DNA of 64,000 nucleotides from the NCBI GenBank assembly GCA_026027325.1, contig JAMSLZ010000003.1:1612001-1676000 (forward strand), read 5' to 3'. The stretch's first letter is position 1; each line of letters starts with the position of its first letter. This document shows positions 24,094-35,186 of this stretch, in pieces. Both the position numbers and the translations under genes were made by a program. Under the pieces are notes generated by a model that was not told the origin of the DNA, made no database searches, and worked only from the letters and a program-made list of their open reading frames with translations. The stretch comes from Actinomucor elegans. Taxonomy: Eukaryota > Mucoromycota > Mucoromycetes > Mucorales > Mucoraceae.

Positions 24094-25134
24094 ATGACCA
24101 GTCGTTTTATTCCTCGAACAATATTCCCTTACGATCGTGTTATTAATTGGTTTCCTGGCCATATGGCTAAAGGTCTTCGTCTCATATCCGAGCGTCTTAA
24201 TTCAGTCGATCTCGTAGTCGAAGTACGCGATGCCCGCATTCCTCTCTCTTCAGTTAATCCCAATTTTGAAAAAGTAGTAGGCCGAAGACCTCGATTGATC
24301 GTTTACAACAAGTTTGATTTAGCCGATCAAAGCAGTAAAACACCTATTATCAATGCCTTTGCTAAACATGCACCCATGACACCTGTCGTATTCACAAGCT
24401 GTCAAACAGACAACAATATCAGAGCTATCCTGGATCATGCAGCCAAGTTGGCGGATCCTATACCTCAAGTAACCTTGATGGTGGTAGGTATGCCAAACGT
24501 AGGCAAATCCTCGTTGATTAACTCGTTGAGAAGAGTGGGTGTGGGGAAAGGCAAAGCAGCCGCAACTGGAGCACAACCAGGTATTACACGTACAGTGATT
24601 GGTACGGTCAAAGTGTTGGAAGACCCTACAGTATATTTGGTGGATACGCCTGGTGTGATGGTGCCGCATATTGCTGATCCTGTGAGGAGTTTGAAGGTTG
24701 CTTTGACGGGTGGTATACGAGATCATTTATCAGATGAACAGGTCATGGCGGATTATTTGCTATATCGATTAAATGAATTTGGAGCTTACGACTATGCCAA
24801 GTGGTTCAAGCTTCCCAACGAAGAGCCTACAAACAATGTGAACGAACTATTAGAAGGCGTAGCTAAGCGTATCGGCGCAGTAGTGAAAGGCGGTGAAATG
24901 GACCTGACAATGGCTGCCAAATTCTTTTTAAAACACTATAGAACAGGTAAACTAGGCCAGTTTACACTGGATGATGTGAGTCCTAAAGGGCTCGAAACTT
25001 TCTTTGAGACACAAAAGATATACACTACTACATCAGAATCAAAGCTTAATACATTAAGTCGACGTCAAGAAAAGAAGATTGCCAAAATTGAACAGCGCAA
25101 GAATTCTAGAAAGGCAGCAAAAGCAGAAGAGTAA
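24094..25134 (+). CDS. MTG1: Mitochondrial ribosome-assembly GTPase MTG1 (YlqF/RbgA family)
   Basis: A single exon of 346 residues. The GTPase motifs come in circularly permuted order: G4 (NKFDLAD) near residue 72, then G1 (GMPNVGKSS) near residue 130, and G3 (DTPGV) near 185. That permutation and the opening INWFPGHMAKGLRLI define the YlqF/RbgA/MTG1 family, which acts in assembly of the large ribosomal subunit. Eukaryotic members of this length work in mitochondria. The first 15 residues are basic and hydroxylated (MTSRFIPRTIFPYDR), consistent with a short targeting segment. I chose the ATG at 24094 because the upstream open extension is not family-like. The C-terminus is basic and coiled. 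Confidence 0.93.
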   Translation: MTSRFIPRTIFPYDRVINWFPGHMAKGLRLISERLNSVDLVVEVRDARIPLSSVNPNFEKVVGRRPRLIVYNKFDLADQSSKTPIINAFAKHAPMTPVVFTSCQTDNNIRAILDHAAKLADPIPQVTLMVVGMPNVGKSSLINSLRRVGVGKGKAAATGAQPGITRTVIGTVKVLEDPTVYLVDTPGVMVPHIADPVRSLKVALTGGIRDHLSDEQVMADYLLYRLNEFGAYDYAKWFKLPNEEPTNNVNELLEGVAKRIGAVVKGGEMDLTMAAKFFLKHYRTGKLGQFTLDDVSPKGLETFFETQKIYTTTSESKLNTLSRRQEKKIAKIEQRKNSRKAAKAEE

Positions 25135-25198
25135 CATTTTACTTGTATATAGTATTCATTTCATAATAAAAAACTAGAGCTATTAAATAGATATCACT

Positions 25199-28100
25199 TT
25201 AAATCTTACTACTTTTACCAATTGCATTATATCTATTCAATACATATTGCAAGTGATGGACTAGATTAGGGTACCGCGCTTGTCGTTTACGAAAGACGTT
25301 ATGAAAAGAGTAAAAGAGTATACTAAGTATCTCATTTTTGCTGATTCCATGAGGAGCCAAGGGTATAATGATTTGACCAAGACGTACGATAATTTCTACG
25401 AGTGATCCATTAGTATAAAAAGCCGCTTTTTCTAGTCGATAGTAAGTTACCGAGTATGCACTTTTCATTCACGAACCCAATTGCACTTTTCGCTATTTCT
25501 GTAGCTTGCGCTTCTATCTTGATTGCTGCAAAAGAGAAGTTATCTTGTAGATTACGAAGAAGTGTAGTTCTTGAATTTAATTCACTATCCATGAGTATAT
25601 CATAAAATTTGGACTTAATTGTTCTACAGGTGACATTGGTTATCAAGTCAAAGATCACGTCTACAGTTTTTTTTTTTTTACCTCACGCCGATGTTCAATA
25701 ACGTCTTGTAAAAATCTTTGCAGTATTCCACTGTGAGGTTAGACACGACATCTATTAATATTCGATAGGTGAATTTGGTCCTTGGATGCTTGAATGTACA
25801 AACGAACTTACCTGATCTTTGTCGAGCTGTTATATCAATAGATACATCGAGATTTTTAGTATTAAGCCTTAGTCCTAACCAAGACAATTCTATTAAACGC
25901 GTGTTAATACTAATGTCATATCAGCATTTGCTACTGAGGCTCATTACCTTCTATATTCTTTTCCAGATTCGATTCACATTTTTCTTTATTAATGGAAACA
26001 CTAAAATCAGATATGCCTAAGCTGAAATATTAGTCACTATATACCATTTTATATCTACGCATACCTGAAGTCATTACGTCCAGAAAACGCTTCGCATACG
26101 TAGCGTCTTTCGTTACATACAAGAAATCATCAACATAGGTGAAAAGAATCTATGAAATACGAGTAAGAAAAATTTCATTATCCCGTATATTTGTAATTAC
26201 ATACTCCGTATGCATCTTGTTTTAAGAAAGACAGTTTGTCTTTTTCTAACTGTCCAAAATAGAAGCTACAGAGTGATTACTACGTATTTAGTTATTAAAT
26301 AGAAATTTACGTTCATTACCTGCATAGCAAAGTCGATAAAGAAGAACCTTGCGCAATACCATGCTTTCGTTTAAAGTAGCTGTTGCCAATCTAAAGTGTT
26401 TGTTGTTAACGTCTCCGCTGAATATTTTTTACGAAACGCATCAAGTATACCTTGATGATGTTATTAGAAATGCTTTCTTGGAGTAGGTTATGAAGCTCCT
26501 CCGCTTTTGTGGCGTTGTATGTATTCTAAAGCAATGTTCAGCAATAGGTTTATCAAGTTATATAGGGAGCCTAAACAAACCTGATCAATGAAGATAGAGC
26601 CTGAATGAACGCCCTTCAGCTTCTCTGAGAAATCTCTCAAGCCGTTCATACAATCTGATGGCATATACCAGGCATGAGCTACATATATTACAAGATTATA
26701 CACTACTTACCGCTGGATCCGGCCGCAGTATATTGTTTTGTTACAATGGTGTTGGAGAAAGGTCTGATATTGCGCACCCTTCGGTAGAGATACTTGTCCT
26801 ACAAAAAAAAAGTGATGGCGTGAGAGGCGCAGAAGAATAATATATTATACTTCTATGTACCGTCTTTATGATATTCTTCAAGATATGTAAAAGCTTATTC
26901 TGATCAATATTATCAAAGCAATTAGCTATATCAACCTTCACGAAATAGAACCTATAGTCGCATAAACATAAGTTAGATATTGTTGCTCATTAAGGTATAA
27001 AGCGACTCACTTTGAGGAATCTGTGGTTTTCATCCTTTGTTTATATTCTTTGAACCTCTTGTAAAAGAGATGTCTGCCTAGGACCGAGCTTCCCATCATG
27101 TCAGAGTTACTATCCTGTTTCATAAAAAAAGTCAATAGTGAAGTATAGTAATGCCCATTCAATAGTAAACCTTTTCAAAATTAAGCGCATCCAACACTGG
27201 TTTAAGTGCTTCTTTTGCATCAATCGCTTGCTTATGACCGGGCGCATCTTCAAACTACAAAATATAGCAAAATTAATGATTGTTTTGATAATAATGAGGA
27301 CCTGTTACTGTACAAATCTAGTGGTATGCCGCATATTGGTGATCATACGCAAGCCATTGTCCTTTGGAACAAATCTTAACTTGCCAGCGCCAAATTGTAA
27401 GCGATCAAGTTCGTACTAGCATTGAAGTCGATTCAGTACATGTAATAGATCAGAGTCCCCCCCCCTTTTTTTTTACCTCATCAAGAATACGTGAATAATG
27501 ATCGCTTTGCAAGAGAGATTGTATACGCGGCTGGGTGATGTTTTGCCAAACATCTCGTCTAAAATAATATACATCCTTACCATGCTTAGCATATTCAGTT
27601 ATATAAAAGAAAGACTAATGTGTTGTTAAGCATTGGTTTCAAATGAGATTCTAATAGGTAATACCTTCAAAATAGGAGAGATATGGCCTTTAAATAGCCA
27701 TTCTAATGCCTGAGCAAGCACCCTTTCTTTTCTTTTCAAATCGGATGGGACGGGCCTCGATGTTTTCGATTTATGCGATAGCCACCGACAACTTGAAATC
27801 TAGAGTAATACAGTTTTGGTAAGCCAAATAATATCATACTTATACGATCGCTTGGTTCAAACCTTAAATTGATGCAGAATCTCAACCATCGATAGCTTTT
27901 CAAACCTTCTTCTTGTTACAAAATATTTCAAAGCTAAGGGAAGGTAAGCGGATGAAGTTGTTTTACATATACTAGCGTTGCTTACCTCGACATATAACAT
28001 TCAAATTATCCATACTTCCCCAGAATCTTAAAGGAAAAGTAGTCTCAATTACGTTACGAATAAATTTCAAAACCTTGAGCATCATGTCATGTTAATAAAG

Positions 28101-29670
28101 CAAATGCCTTACGTTTATTAACGGTCTGTTTGAACTTACCTGTGAGTGACTAGCAGCAGCATTAGAGATTGGAATACTTGAATCCTGTACCAATTGGGAT
28201 TTAATGAAGCTAATTCTATTCTTTCTAAAGAACCATTTATACCTTTCTTGGGCAATGCTTGTCTAGCATATGTACAAAGTGAATTGCGTTGTGTTTTGTC
28301 TCAATTTTTTTGATCAAGTCACTGATAGCACTGAATCTCTTGTAAAACTTTCTCTAATTAAAACAAGTATAATGTAAGCAGTTGCATCCCACAGAGTGTT
28401 TAGTACTTACTCGTCTATTAGGTGTTGCAAACTCTATCGGAAAGATTTTTGATAGGCAATATTCTGAAAGGTCATTCTTCTGTTTGATCGGTTGCGCCTC
28501 TCGGAAAGCGTCTACAACAGCATTAATAGGTGGCATCACTTATCATGAATCCATTACTCACGCTCTTTGGGTAGTCTTAAAGACAGTTTATCCTTTTCTG
28601 AATTGAGGCTATTCGCACAATAGAATAAATCTGTGCGTTCAATAACGGTGGTCTGACTACGAGTGTCCTTTTTTCGTGTTGCAGGATGGTTTTCTTGATT
28701 TTTCAATCGCTTCTTTTGTCTTCGAGATAATTTTCTCACTTTATTTGGCTGTTCATTATGATCAATTAAATGTCTTTTTTTGCGGTAAAGGATGGTATCA
28801 AGGTGGCGCGATAAATCACTCTTATGTGACGCAAGGTCCTTTAGGAATGTTGAATAATACTTATTTAATTCTACGTTTCGTTGCTTTGGCTTCGGTCTAA
28901 GGTGTGTCGTAGTAGGATATATTTTTTCGGAAATAGTAGGGCCTGTCAAAATGATATACATTAGAAAGAAAGGTTCACATCAAAAGACTTGGGAAGTATT
29001 TGCCTGCAATTTGGTAAAACGTGCCGCTCGGTAATCTACACAAAACAATCTTATTCATTAACATGGCACAGAAGGACTGTTTCCCCATACTTCATTGAAG
29101 CTTGTTAGTATGTTTGAGATAGTAACAAAAAGTAAATGTCCTCATTTACCTTTTCAGCAATACAGACCAGCCGGTCTTTGATATCATTTCGTTGATTAGA
29201 GTATTCGAAAACTTTTGCCTCAAAGTCGGCTTAGGTATTGAAGATACCTTTATATATATATATACAGTCAGTAAAGAGAGAGAGAGAGCATGAATTTGTA
29301 ATTATAAAAGTACCAAGACATATCCTGCTACTAGCACGTTATTCGTTCTCCAGTCAGACAGCAGATTCAGGCACAATTCATTCAAGACCTAATCAAGTAT
29401 ATAAATCAATAATTGCGCTAGCAATGAATGAAGAAGACATACTTCTTTTATACCAAGATCATCGTGTGGCTCGGATTTTGGGATGTATAGACCTTTAATC
29501 TCGAGTAAATTGTCCGTTTTTCGAGGTGTTACGATCAAGATTTCTTTAGACAACTCATTAAGTGATTGAATTTCTTCTGGATTGAAGCCTGATTCATCAA
29601 ATTTAATATGTAAATACTCTTCTATACGCTGAATTGACTTAAAGAGGCTGAAAAAGTATTTCGGTATCAT
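25199..29670 (-). CDS. TERT: Telomerase reverse transcriptase (27 exons)
   Basis: Copies telomere repeats from telomerase RNA onto chromosome ends. Spliced by hand to 992 residues, all junctions keeping frame. Exons: 29670-29443, 29388-29314, 29247-29150, 29089-29004, 28942-28562, 28511-28411, 28353-28243, 28184-28140, 28073-27986, 27933-27863, 27799-27665, 27614-27477, 27415-27314, 27254-27171, 27114-27011, 26951-26861, 26798-26711, 26654-26581, 26525-26451, 26390-26320, 26265-26205, 26149-26065, 26016-25948, 25889-25812, 25751-25682, 25623-25451, 25395-25199. Motifs in order: TEN-like LSDWRTNNVLVAGY; CP/QFP-region LPKEH, HFVHMLDKHCP, FPLRFWGSMDN; T motif FFYITE...YYFRRDVW (~475); motif 1 KLRFVPKDNGLRMITN (~530); motif A FVKVDIANCFD (~620); B' GIAQGSSLSTLLCSFY (~736); C YVDDFLYVT (~773); then LSWLGLRLNT and a C-terminal extension. 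All three catalytic Asp are present. Intron 4 is GC-AG; the rest are GT-AG, 48-66 bp. Confidence 0.93.
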
Positions 29671-30685
29671 TATTTAACAGTTAAACGATGCAACTCCAAA
29701 TATCAGCAATAGACGTCTAATAGTCGGTCAACCAACGGTTGCACTCGAACAAGGATTAAGGTCCGATTTTTTTTATTGGCTAGCCTATAGCTGCAGTCCG
29801 GCTACCTGGTTTACTAGACCCTGTTTAAATATGCCAATGCAAACCCTCTTAACATTTATCTGGTATCAAAGTATACTGTAAACAGTAATATTCCAAGTTC
29901 AATTATAATCTATCTCTCTAAATTATCGTTAATATCGTTAAGTGATGCAAAGGTTCACCACCACTATGCGCTTTATTCTACACTCACTGGTTAGTGATAA
30001 TTTAAACAACTGAGCCATCGCCGCTCAGAGACTCGCTCAAGTTTAAAAAATGACGTATTTGATAGATATAAGCAACATTGAGGTTTCAATTATACATTTC
30101 TCTTGGCTTACAAATGCAATCATAACTATGATATTGTATACACAATGAAATATGCTTTTCGATATTATCCAATATACTAAGTTTATGTTGATAATTGAGT
30201 ATGCCCCTGAGATGCCATCTTCATGCGCTACAAAAGCAGGAAGAATACTTCAATATAGTATAATAATGCATTCGCAGGTTGAAATATTCTGCTATTCAAT
30301 AACATGTGCCTATTCTCAGAAGGGGAATCCTATTACTAAAGCCTAATCTCATCAATATATTAAAGAACAATGACTTGTCGCATAAGACAATATAAGCATT
30401 AAGTAATGACACAGATAACTACTCATTTCAAATGATCATCCATGCGTCTAATTGTCTAAATGGGAATAGATCAAACATACACCTATTACCAAGATCTTGT
30501 ATATCGTTTCTAATAGATTATGAAGAAGCTGTTTATTAAGCATTAAATAGTAAGAAGGAGAAGCATTATGTTCTATTTGATACTCTAAGTGATATAAAGT
30601 AATGTGCAATATATCTACAGTGATTATAATACAGATCAAATGGTGTATATATACAGGTACTTGGATTGCAAATTCAAGGATTTCG
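29671..30685. other. Intergenic region (TERT promoter side)
   Basis: About 1 kb with no supported gene. It holds the TERT 5' region and the 3' flank of the next gene. A tRNA-like box A string (TGGCTCAGTTG on the minus strand near 30020) occurs without a complete cloverleaf. Confidence 0.45.
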
Positions 30686-31158
30686 TTAAAGCAAAGTCAA
30701 CTTGACAGAGCCTCGGATAGTTGCTTTTAACTTTATATCAGCATCAAGGTTTAGATCAAGTCTTAATCGTAAAGCATTTCTGCCACCCGCATTTGGATTG
30801 CTAGCGAGCTCTGGTTTCGTTAACTTTTCTGAATGTTTTTTTAATCTTTGAGCTTGATCCTTCGCTGCTACTTGCTGTTGACTTTCCTCTGTGCTGCTAG
30901 TTCTATCCTTTTTCTTCTTCTTTTTTGTTTTTTGGGACTAAGATTTGTATCATCGTTATTGACAGCTGTTTTAGAGACTTTCTTTTTAATAGAAGCCTCT
31001 TTCTTTTCGGAAGGCTCTTTCTTAGTGGAAGACCTTTTCTTTTTTATCGTTAATTCTTCTTCAATTAATCCCTTTGCTTTTTCTAGTTCTTTGTCTGAAG
31101 TAGGCTGTCTCGATTTCACTATTTTTGTTGAAGGTTTTCTATCCTTTAATGCCTCCAT
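30686..31158 (-). CDS. Lys-rich protein with C-terminal RLDLNL motif (cluster gene A)
   Basis: The start at 31158 opens a frame of Lys/Glu/Ser-rich sequence (ELEKAKGLIEEELTIKKK). The end of the gene lies in another frame: about 30929-30686, beginning right after a TTAG acceptor at about 30930 and running to a TAA at 30686. It ends ALRLRLDLNLDADIKLKA then TIRGSVKLTLL. The conserved C-terminus proves that frame is coding. The intron donor joining the two is not clear: GTCTCT near 30970 gives a 41-base intron with correct phase but is a weak signal. The total would be about 145 residues. Compared with genes B, C and D it shares only the last 25 residues. Head-to-head with gene B. The function is unknown; the body is probably disordered. 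Confidence 0.6.
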
Positions 31159-31538
31159 TTTATTTAAAGGATCTTGAAGAAAAGAAAAAACACAAATCCG
31201 AGTAACAATTTAGTTCTATTCTAGTGCTCCTATGTGGCACTAGCATGAAAATGACGACAGGCTCATCATGTCATCCGTAAAAGGGATCGGCTGAAACTTT
31301 AATCTATTTACGGCTCAATGAATTCTGTCGCGTTACACATGCGCTCGATTGAGTATCAGCTTAAACGAAAAGAGATTCAACAAATGACATTTTTTTAGTA
31401 TTCTATTCGAATTACGTCTTTATATTGTCAGACCTTCTGTGCATTGAGTTAAATCCCGACAAGAATAAAACGGAATGGCTCTTAAAGCTAGATAGACAAG
31501 GATTCCATTCTTTTTCTGTAATATTTTCATAAACCAAT
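31159..31538. promoter_or_regulatory. Shared divergent promoter, pair A/B
   Basis: 380 bases between oppositely oriented start codons. It contains CATCATGTCATCC near 31264-31276, whose complement GGATGACA is also found in the next divergent promoter (near 33005). Confidence 0.45.
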
Positions 31539-32195
31539 ATGGCTTCAACTTCTGCTCCTCCAAAGGGTGCTTCTAAACCACAGTCTAACCCAGAACAGGA
31601 TCCAAAAACACAGAGCCCAAAGAAAAAGGATTCTTCTAGAGCAGCTGAAAAATCTTCTGCTGCTGATGAAGAAAAGACTAAACAACAAGCTACCAATGCC
31701 GATAAAGATATCAACAAGAAACCACAGCAAATTAATACTAATAATGAAAGTGAGGAAGAAGGCGACTCTGACTCTAATCAATCTGATTCAGAAAATGAAG
31801 AGACAACAAGTGAAGAGGAGGATAGCGATGAAAATACTGATTCTGAGGAAGAAACAGAAACAGAGACCGAGTCTGAAGACGAGTCAGAGGAAGAGGATTT
31901 GACACCTAAACAGCTGGCTAGACTTAGAAAACGAAAGGGCGGCGGTCTTGTTAAAGGTGTAACTGATACAGCTAATAACTTAGGAAAATCTGTTGGTGGC
32001 GCTGTAGGTGGCGCTGTAGGTGGTGGTAGTAATGGCAGTGACCATCCTCTTAGTTTACGTCTTGACCTTAATCTTGATGTCGAAATCGAGCTCAAAGCCC
32101 GTGTACATGGTAAGTCTTTATCATTGAGCTTAGCTTTTTAGTATAGATACTAACAAAACTCTATAGGTGATGTAACCCTGGCTCTTTTACGATAA
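31539..32195 (+). CDS. Acidic low-complexity protein with C-terminal RLDLNL motif (cluster gene B)
   Basis: Two exons, 31539-32109 and 32167-32195, with a 57-bp GT-AG intron, giving 199 residues. Residues 1-75 are Lys/Gln/Pro-rich; 75-125 is a long Glu/Ser/Asp tract; a KQLARLRKRKGGG basic turn follows, then a Gly/Ala stretch (SVGGAVGGAVGGG). The end reads LSLRLDLNLDVEIELKARVH, then GDVTLALLR. The intron sits inside this final motif, after the first base of the Gly codon. Without splicing the motif would be lost, so the second exon of nine codons is well supported. The alternation of hydrophobic residues suggests beta-strands attached to a disordered chain. The family is not recognised by name. 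Head-to-head with gene A. Confidence 0.82.
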
Positions 32196-32494
32196 TCTGG
32201 ACCTTGTAGTATATCAATCTAGTGCTATTTATTTAATAAATTATATATATATATATATGTGTGTGTGTGTATTGAAACCTATCTAACTTTTGTTTCTTGC
32301 CATGATTTTTTGACGCGAACGGGCTATCATAGACAGACCAGTACTTAGCACGCTAATCAGCGTATTTTTGTGAACTAACAGTATTGCGATATATATGAAT
32401 GATAATTCATATTGGAATCTTATAATCAGGACATTTTATACAATCTTTTAAAAAAATATTTATTATAGTTATAAGCAGAAAGTATAGAATACAA

Positions 32495-32929
32495 TTATGC
32501 CAGCAACGCCAAAGTAACATCACTATAATAGTTAAAAAGGTGATTAGTAAATGAGACAAAAGCCGTTGGTTATAAGTATTATTTTTACCCATGTACTCTC
32601 GCCTTTAAAGTGATTTCGACCTCGAGGTTAAGATCAAGACGCAGACTCAATGGCTGCTGGCCTCCTCCTTGCTGCTGCTGTTGGTGACCGCCACCTATAA
32701 TACCTTCACCCAAACCAGATAATGTTTCAGTTGGGTCACTCTTGATTAATCCAAGTCCACTCGATGACTTCTTCTTCTTCTTTGGCTTTTTGGTCTTCTC
32801 TTTCTTTTCTTTAGTTTTCTTTGGTTTGGCAGGAGAAGTAACAATTTCAGATTCTTCTTCCGAATCAGTAATTTCTTTTATCTTTTGGTTTTTGGTAGAG
32901 GGCTTGTCCATCTCTTTTGTAGTAGCCAT
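32495..32929 (-). CDS. Lys-rich low-complexity protein with C-terminal RLDLNL motif (cluster gene C)
   Basis: Two exons, 32929-32589 and 32522-32495, with a 66-bp GT-AG intron, giving 122 residues. The body is Lys/Glu/Ser-rich (KEKKEKTKKPKKKKKSSSG), followed by a Gly/Gln linker (GLGEGIIGGG, HQQQQQGGGQQ). The C-terminus is LSLRLDLNLEVEITLKARVH then GDVTLALLA, almost identical to gene B. The intron interrupts the same Gly codon as in B but in phase 2 rather than phase 1. It is head-to-head with gene D and convergent with B (300 bases between their stops). The function is unknown. Confidence 0.82.
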
Positions 32930-33283
32930 ATTCTAAAGATTATAGGGAAAAAGAAGTGTATGTATAACATATTCTTTAGTTTATATGACTATAACTTGGT
33001 TGACGGGATGACAGCACAATGATCATATGCGTAAGCTTTCTAAGGTTTAGATCCATTAATATGCACGCAAATCATCCTATTGTTCTTTTAGGGTTCTATA
33101 TGACCAAACTAAACTAATAGACTTAAGGCGCTTTAAATAATTCTTCCAGATATCATTGCATAATTCGTACATCACAAAGGTGATCATTGGCGCTACAAAG
33201 AAAGAGCCCCGATTTTTAAATTTTGTTGCTATGAGAGTCATCGACTATTAGATCTTTTCTTTACTTTCAACACATTACAAACG
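32930..33283. promoter_or_regulatory. Shared divergent promoter, pair C/D
   Basis: 354 bases between start codons. It includes CGGGATGACAGCAC near 33004-33017, sharing GGATGACA with the A/B promoter. Confidence 0.45.
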
Positions 33284-33535
33284 ATGAAAGAGCAAACTAC
33301 TTCTCCAACTGCTACAAAGAGCCCGAAAAAACCATCATCATCTAAAAAGAAGGCCCGTCAAAAGGCTCTGATGAAACAAGAACAAGCATTACAACAACAA
33401 AGCCAACAAGAAGTACAACAAAACCAAGGCGGTAATAGTAAAGTACCGAAGGTTCGTCTAGACCTTAATTTGGAGGCGGAACTGTATTTGAAGGCCAAGG
33501 CGCGAGGCGATATCACTCTCACTCTACTTTCATAA
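33284..33535 (+). CDS. Small Lys/Gln-rich protein with C-terminal RLDLNL motif (cluster gene D)
   Basis: A single exon of 83 residues. The first 50 residues are Lys/Ser/Gln-rich with a short poly-Gln-like segment (QALQQQSQQEVQQNQGG). The last 27 are the cluster motif: KVRLDLNLEAELYLKAKA then RGDITLTLLS. Unlike genes B and C, no intron interrupts the motif. The small size and simple composition would normally make this doubtful, but the conserved end, shared with three neighbours, supports it. Head-to-head with gene C. Confidence 0.82.
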   Translation: MKEQTTSPTATKSPKKPSSSKKKARQKALMKQEQALQQQSQQEVQQNQGGNSKVPKVRLDLNLEAELYLKAKARGDITLTLLS

Positions 33536-34490
33536 ATTTATACGCTATGCTCAATTGCAACCTATACATATCTAAGTGCATTATTACTATGCTGTAAACA
33601 ACTTGTTTTATTATAAAATAAACCGTCTATTACATGTACTACACACGTTGAAATGATTTCCAATCACTTGTCTCTTTTCCTTAGGTAATATGCTTCTATT
33701 CTGTATTTAGATAGATAACATCATTAGACTTAAAACATTATAGTTATAACTTGACTTTCATAATTGGACGAAGACATAATGCATGTACTTATATATCAAG
33801 TATCCTACTGACTTAGAGATTTCATCCAAAGTACGGTGTATCCTCTTTATGGGTTGGTGGAAACCAAAAGCTTTTCTTAATTAACAGAACAACACTCAGT
33901 CTTGGCCAAGAGAAACAAATGATTGATTCCTGAGCAAATGGTAAGACCTATTACGATCTTTCCAATCAAAAATAATTCGCATATCCATGGATTAGTATAT
34001 GCAAATTGCTACATGTTGACATACACTAAAACGCTTTAATTAAAGCGAAAAGTGAATACGTAATCCCCGTTAGAGGGTAAGCTAACTAATTCGAAGTTAA
34101 TTCTACAATATAATGCACTTCAAATGATACAACTTTCATCAAATTGAGCAAGTGGTACACATGGATATAAAAGTGCATTTTGAGAGTAAAGCGTTAATTG
34201 AAACATGACCAGCAATCGTGATACATCTGACATCAAGGCCGCATACAATTAGGAGATAATTCAGCAAAATATAGAGCAACACTTTTTTTCCCTCCTAATG
34301 AGCCAACTTTTAGAATCTCAAGCTGAACGTATATGTGTATCAGAAGGCTTAAACGAACAATTAGTAACATCAATTTGGGTTATCAAAATCAAAAAATTAC
34401 AATAAACGAGTTATATGAATTTATTGTATATATTATATACATAGATAGCAAAGAGTAGATACGAATAAATAAAGTAGATACAAGTAGGAA
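33536..34490. other. AT-rich intergenic region within the cluster
   Basis: About 950 bases between gene D and the 3' end of gene E. No gene-like frame or RNA gene seen. Confidence 0.5.
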
Positions 34491-35186
34491 TTAATTACGA
34501 GGAATGTGAATAGAGAAGGTAATTCCAGTTTTTGTCGCTTCAACTTTAACGACAATATCATCCTTCTCTCCGTTGCCAATACTTATCTTGTTGCCTTCAT
34601 CACCCTTATCTTTGGTAGTAGATGTCTCTTCATCCTTCTTTTGTTCAGGAAGAGGTGTTGTATTCAAATTTCCATAACCTTTCATCATATCACCGATGGG
34701 CAGCTCAAAGGAATGATGAGTGCCTGAAGCTCCACTATCATACTTGTCCTTGATTTCATTGTATGTACCTTGTACGGTATGCTGGAGCGCTTCCTGGCTG
34801 ACATGATTGCCTTGCTCTTGAACTTGGCTTTCAAGTTGGTTCAATCTCTGCATGAGCTTTCGATTATACTCCATAATAGCATTCATGGTAGTTAGGGCAT
34901 CCGTATCACCAGTGTCCTCATCACTACCTTCATCACTATCATCTTGAGACACGACATCTTGGTCATTATCCTTATACTTTTCTTGTTCAGTAGGTGCATA
35001 CTGACTAATTTCTTTGCGGATACTATCATCTCTATTTTCAGCTGGTAGTTCTTCCTGGAGCCCAGACTGTCTAGCTCTGTTGGATTCGATAGGGTCTTCA
35101 CTGATGAATTTCAGTGAATCATCACCACGTTTAGGTTTTTTGGTCTTGGGGCTAGATTTGATTTTTTTTTCGGTAGTTGAAGCCAT
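34491..35186 (-). CDS. Acidic coiled-coil protein (cluster gene E)
   Basis: A single exon of 231 residues. The start region (MASTTEKKIKSSPKTKKPKR) resembles those of genes B and C in composition. Residues 70-95 are Asp/Glu-rich. Residues 95-150 form a helical, probably coiled-coil segment (MEYNRKLMQRLNQLESQVQE). The C-terminus DDIVVKVEATKTGITFSIHI alternates hydrophobic residues like the cluster motif, but lacks RLDLNL, so relationship to genes A-D is only suggested. No catalytic or membrane features. It is head-to-head with gene F, continuing the pattern of divergent pairs. The function is unknown. Confidence 0.78.
   Translation of the reverse strand: MASTTEKKIKSSPKTKKPKRGDDSLKFISEDPIESNRARQSGLQEELPAENRDDSIRKEISQYAPTEQEKYKDNDQDVVSQDDSDEGSDEDTGDTDALTTMNAIMEYNRKLMQRLNQLESQVQEQGNHVSQEALQHTVQGTYNEIKDKYDSGASGTHHSFELPIGDMMKGYGNLNTTPLPEQKKDEETSTTKDKGDEGNKISIGNGEKDDIVVKVEATKTGITFSIHIPRN

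Noticed and set aside
26741..26941. Reverse-transcriptase-like frame taken first as a retrotransposon remnant
   Set aside because: Neighbouring exons contain the T motif, motif 1, B' and C of telomerase in order, and splicing gives a single TERT protein.
28354..28539. Independent small gene starting at MPPINAV
   Set aside because: The first part is the end of a 50-base intron (branch-like CTATTAAT, acceptor TTGTAG) and the rest is TERT exon 6.
29995..30060. tRNA-like string on the minus strand (GGCGATGGCTCAGTTG)
   Set aside because: Box A is plausible, but no matching box B, anticodon loop or acceptor stem could be folded. At most a relic.
31545..32095. Antisense Ser/Leu/Phe-rich frames opposite gene B
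   Set aside because: Mirror images of the acidic and Lys codons of gene B; no independent support.
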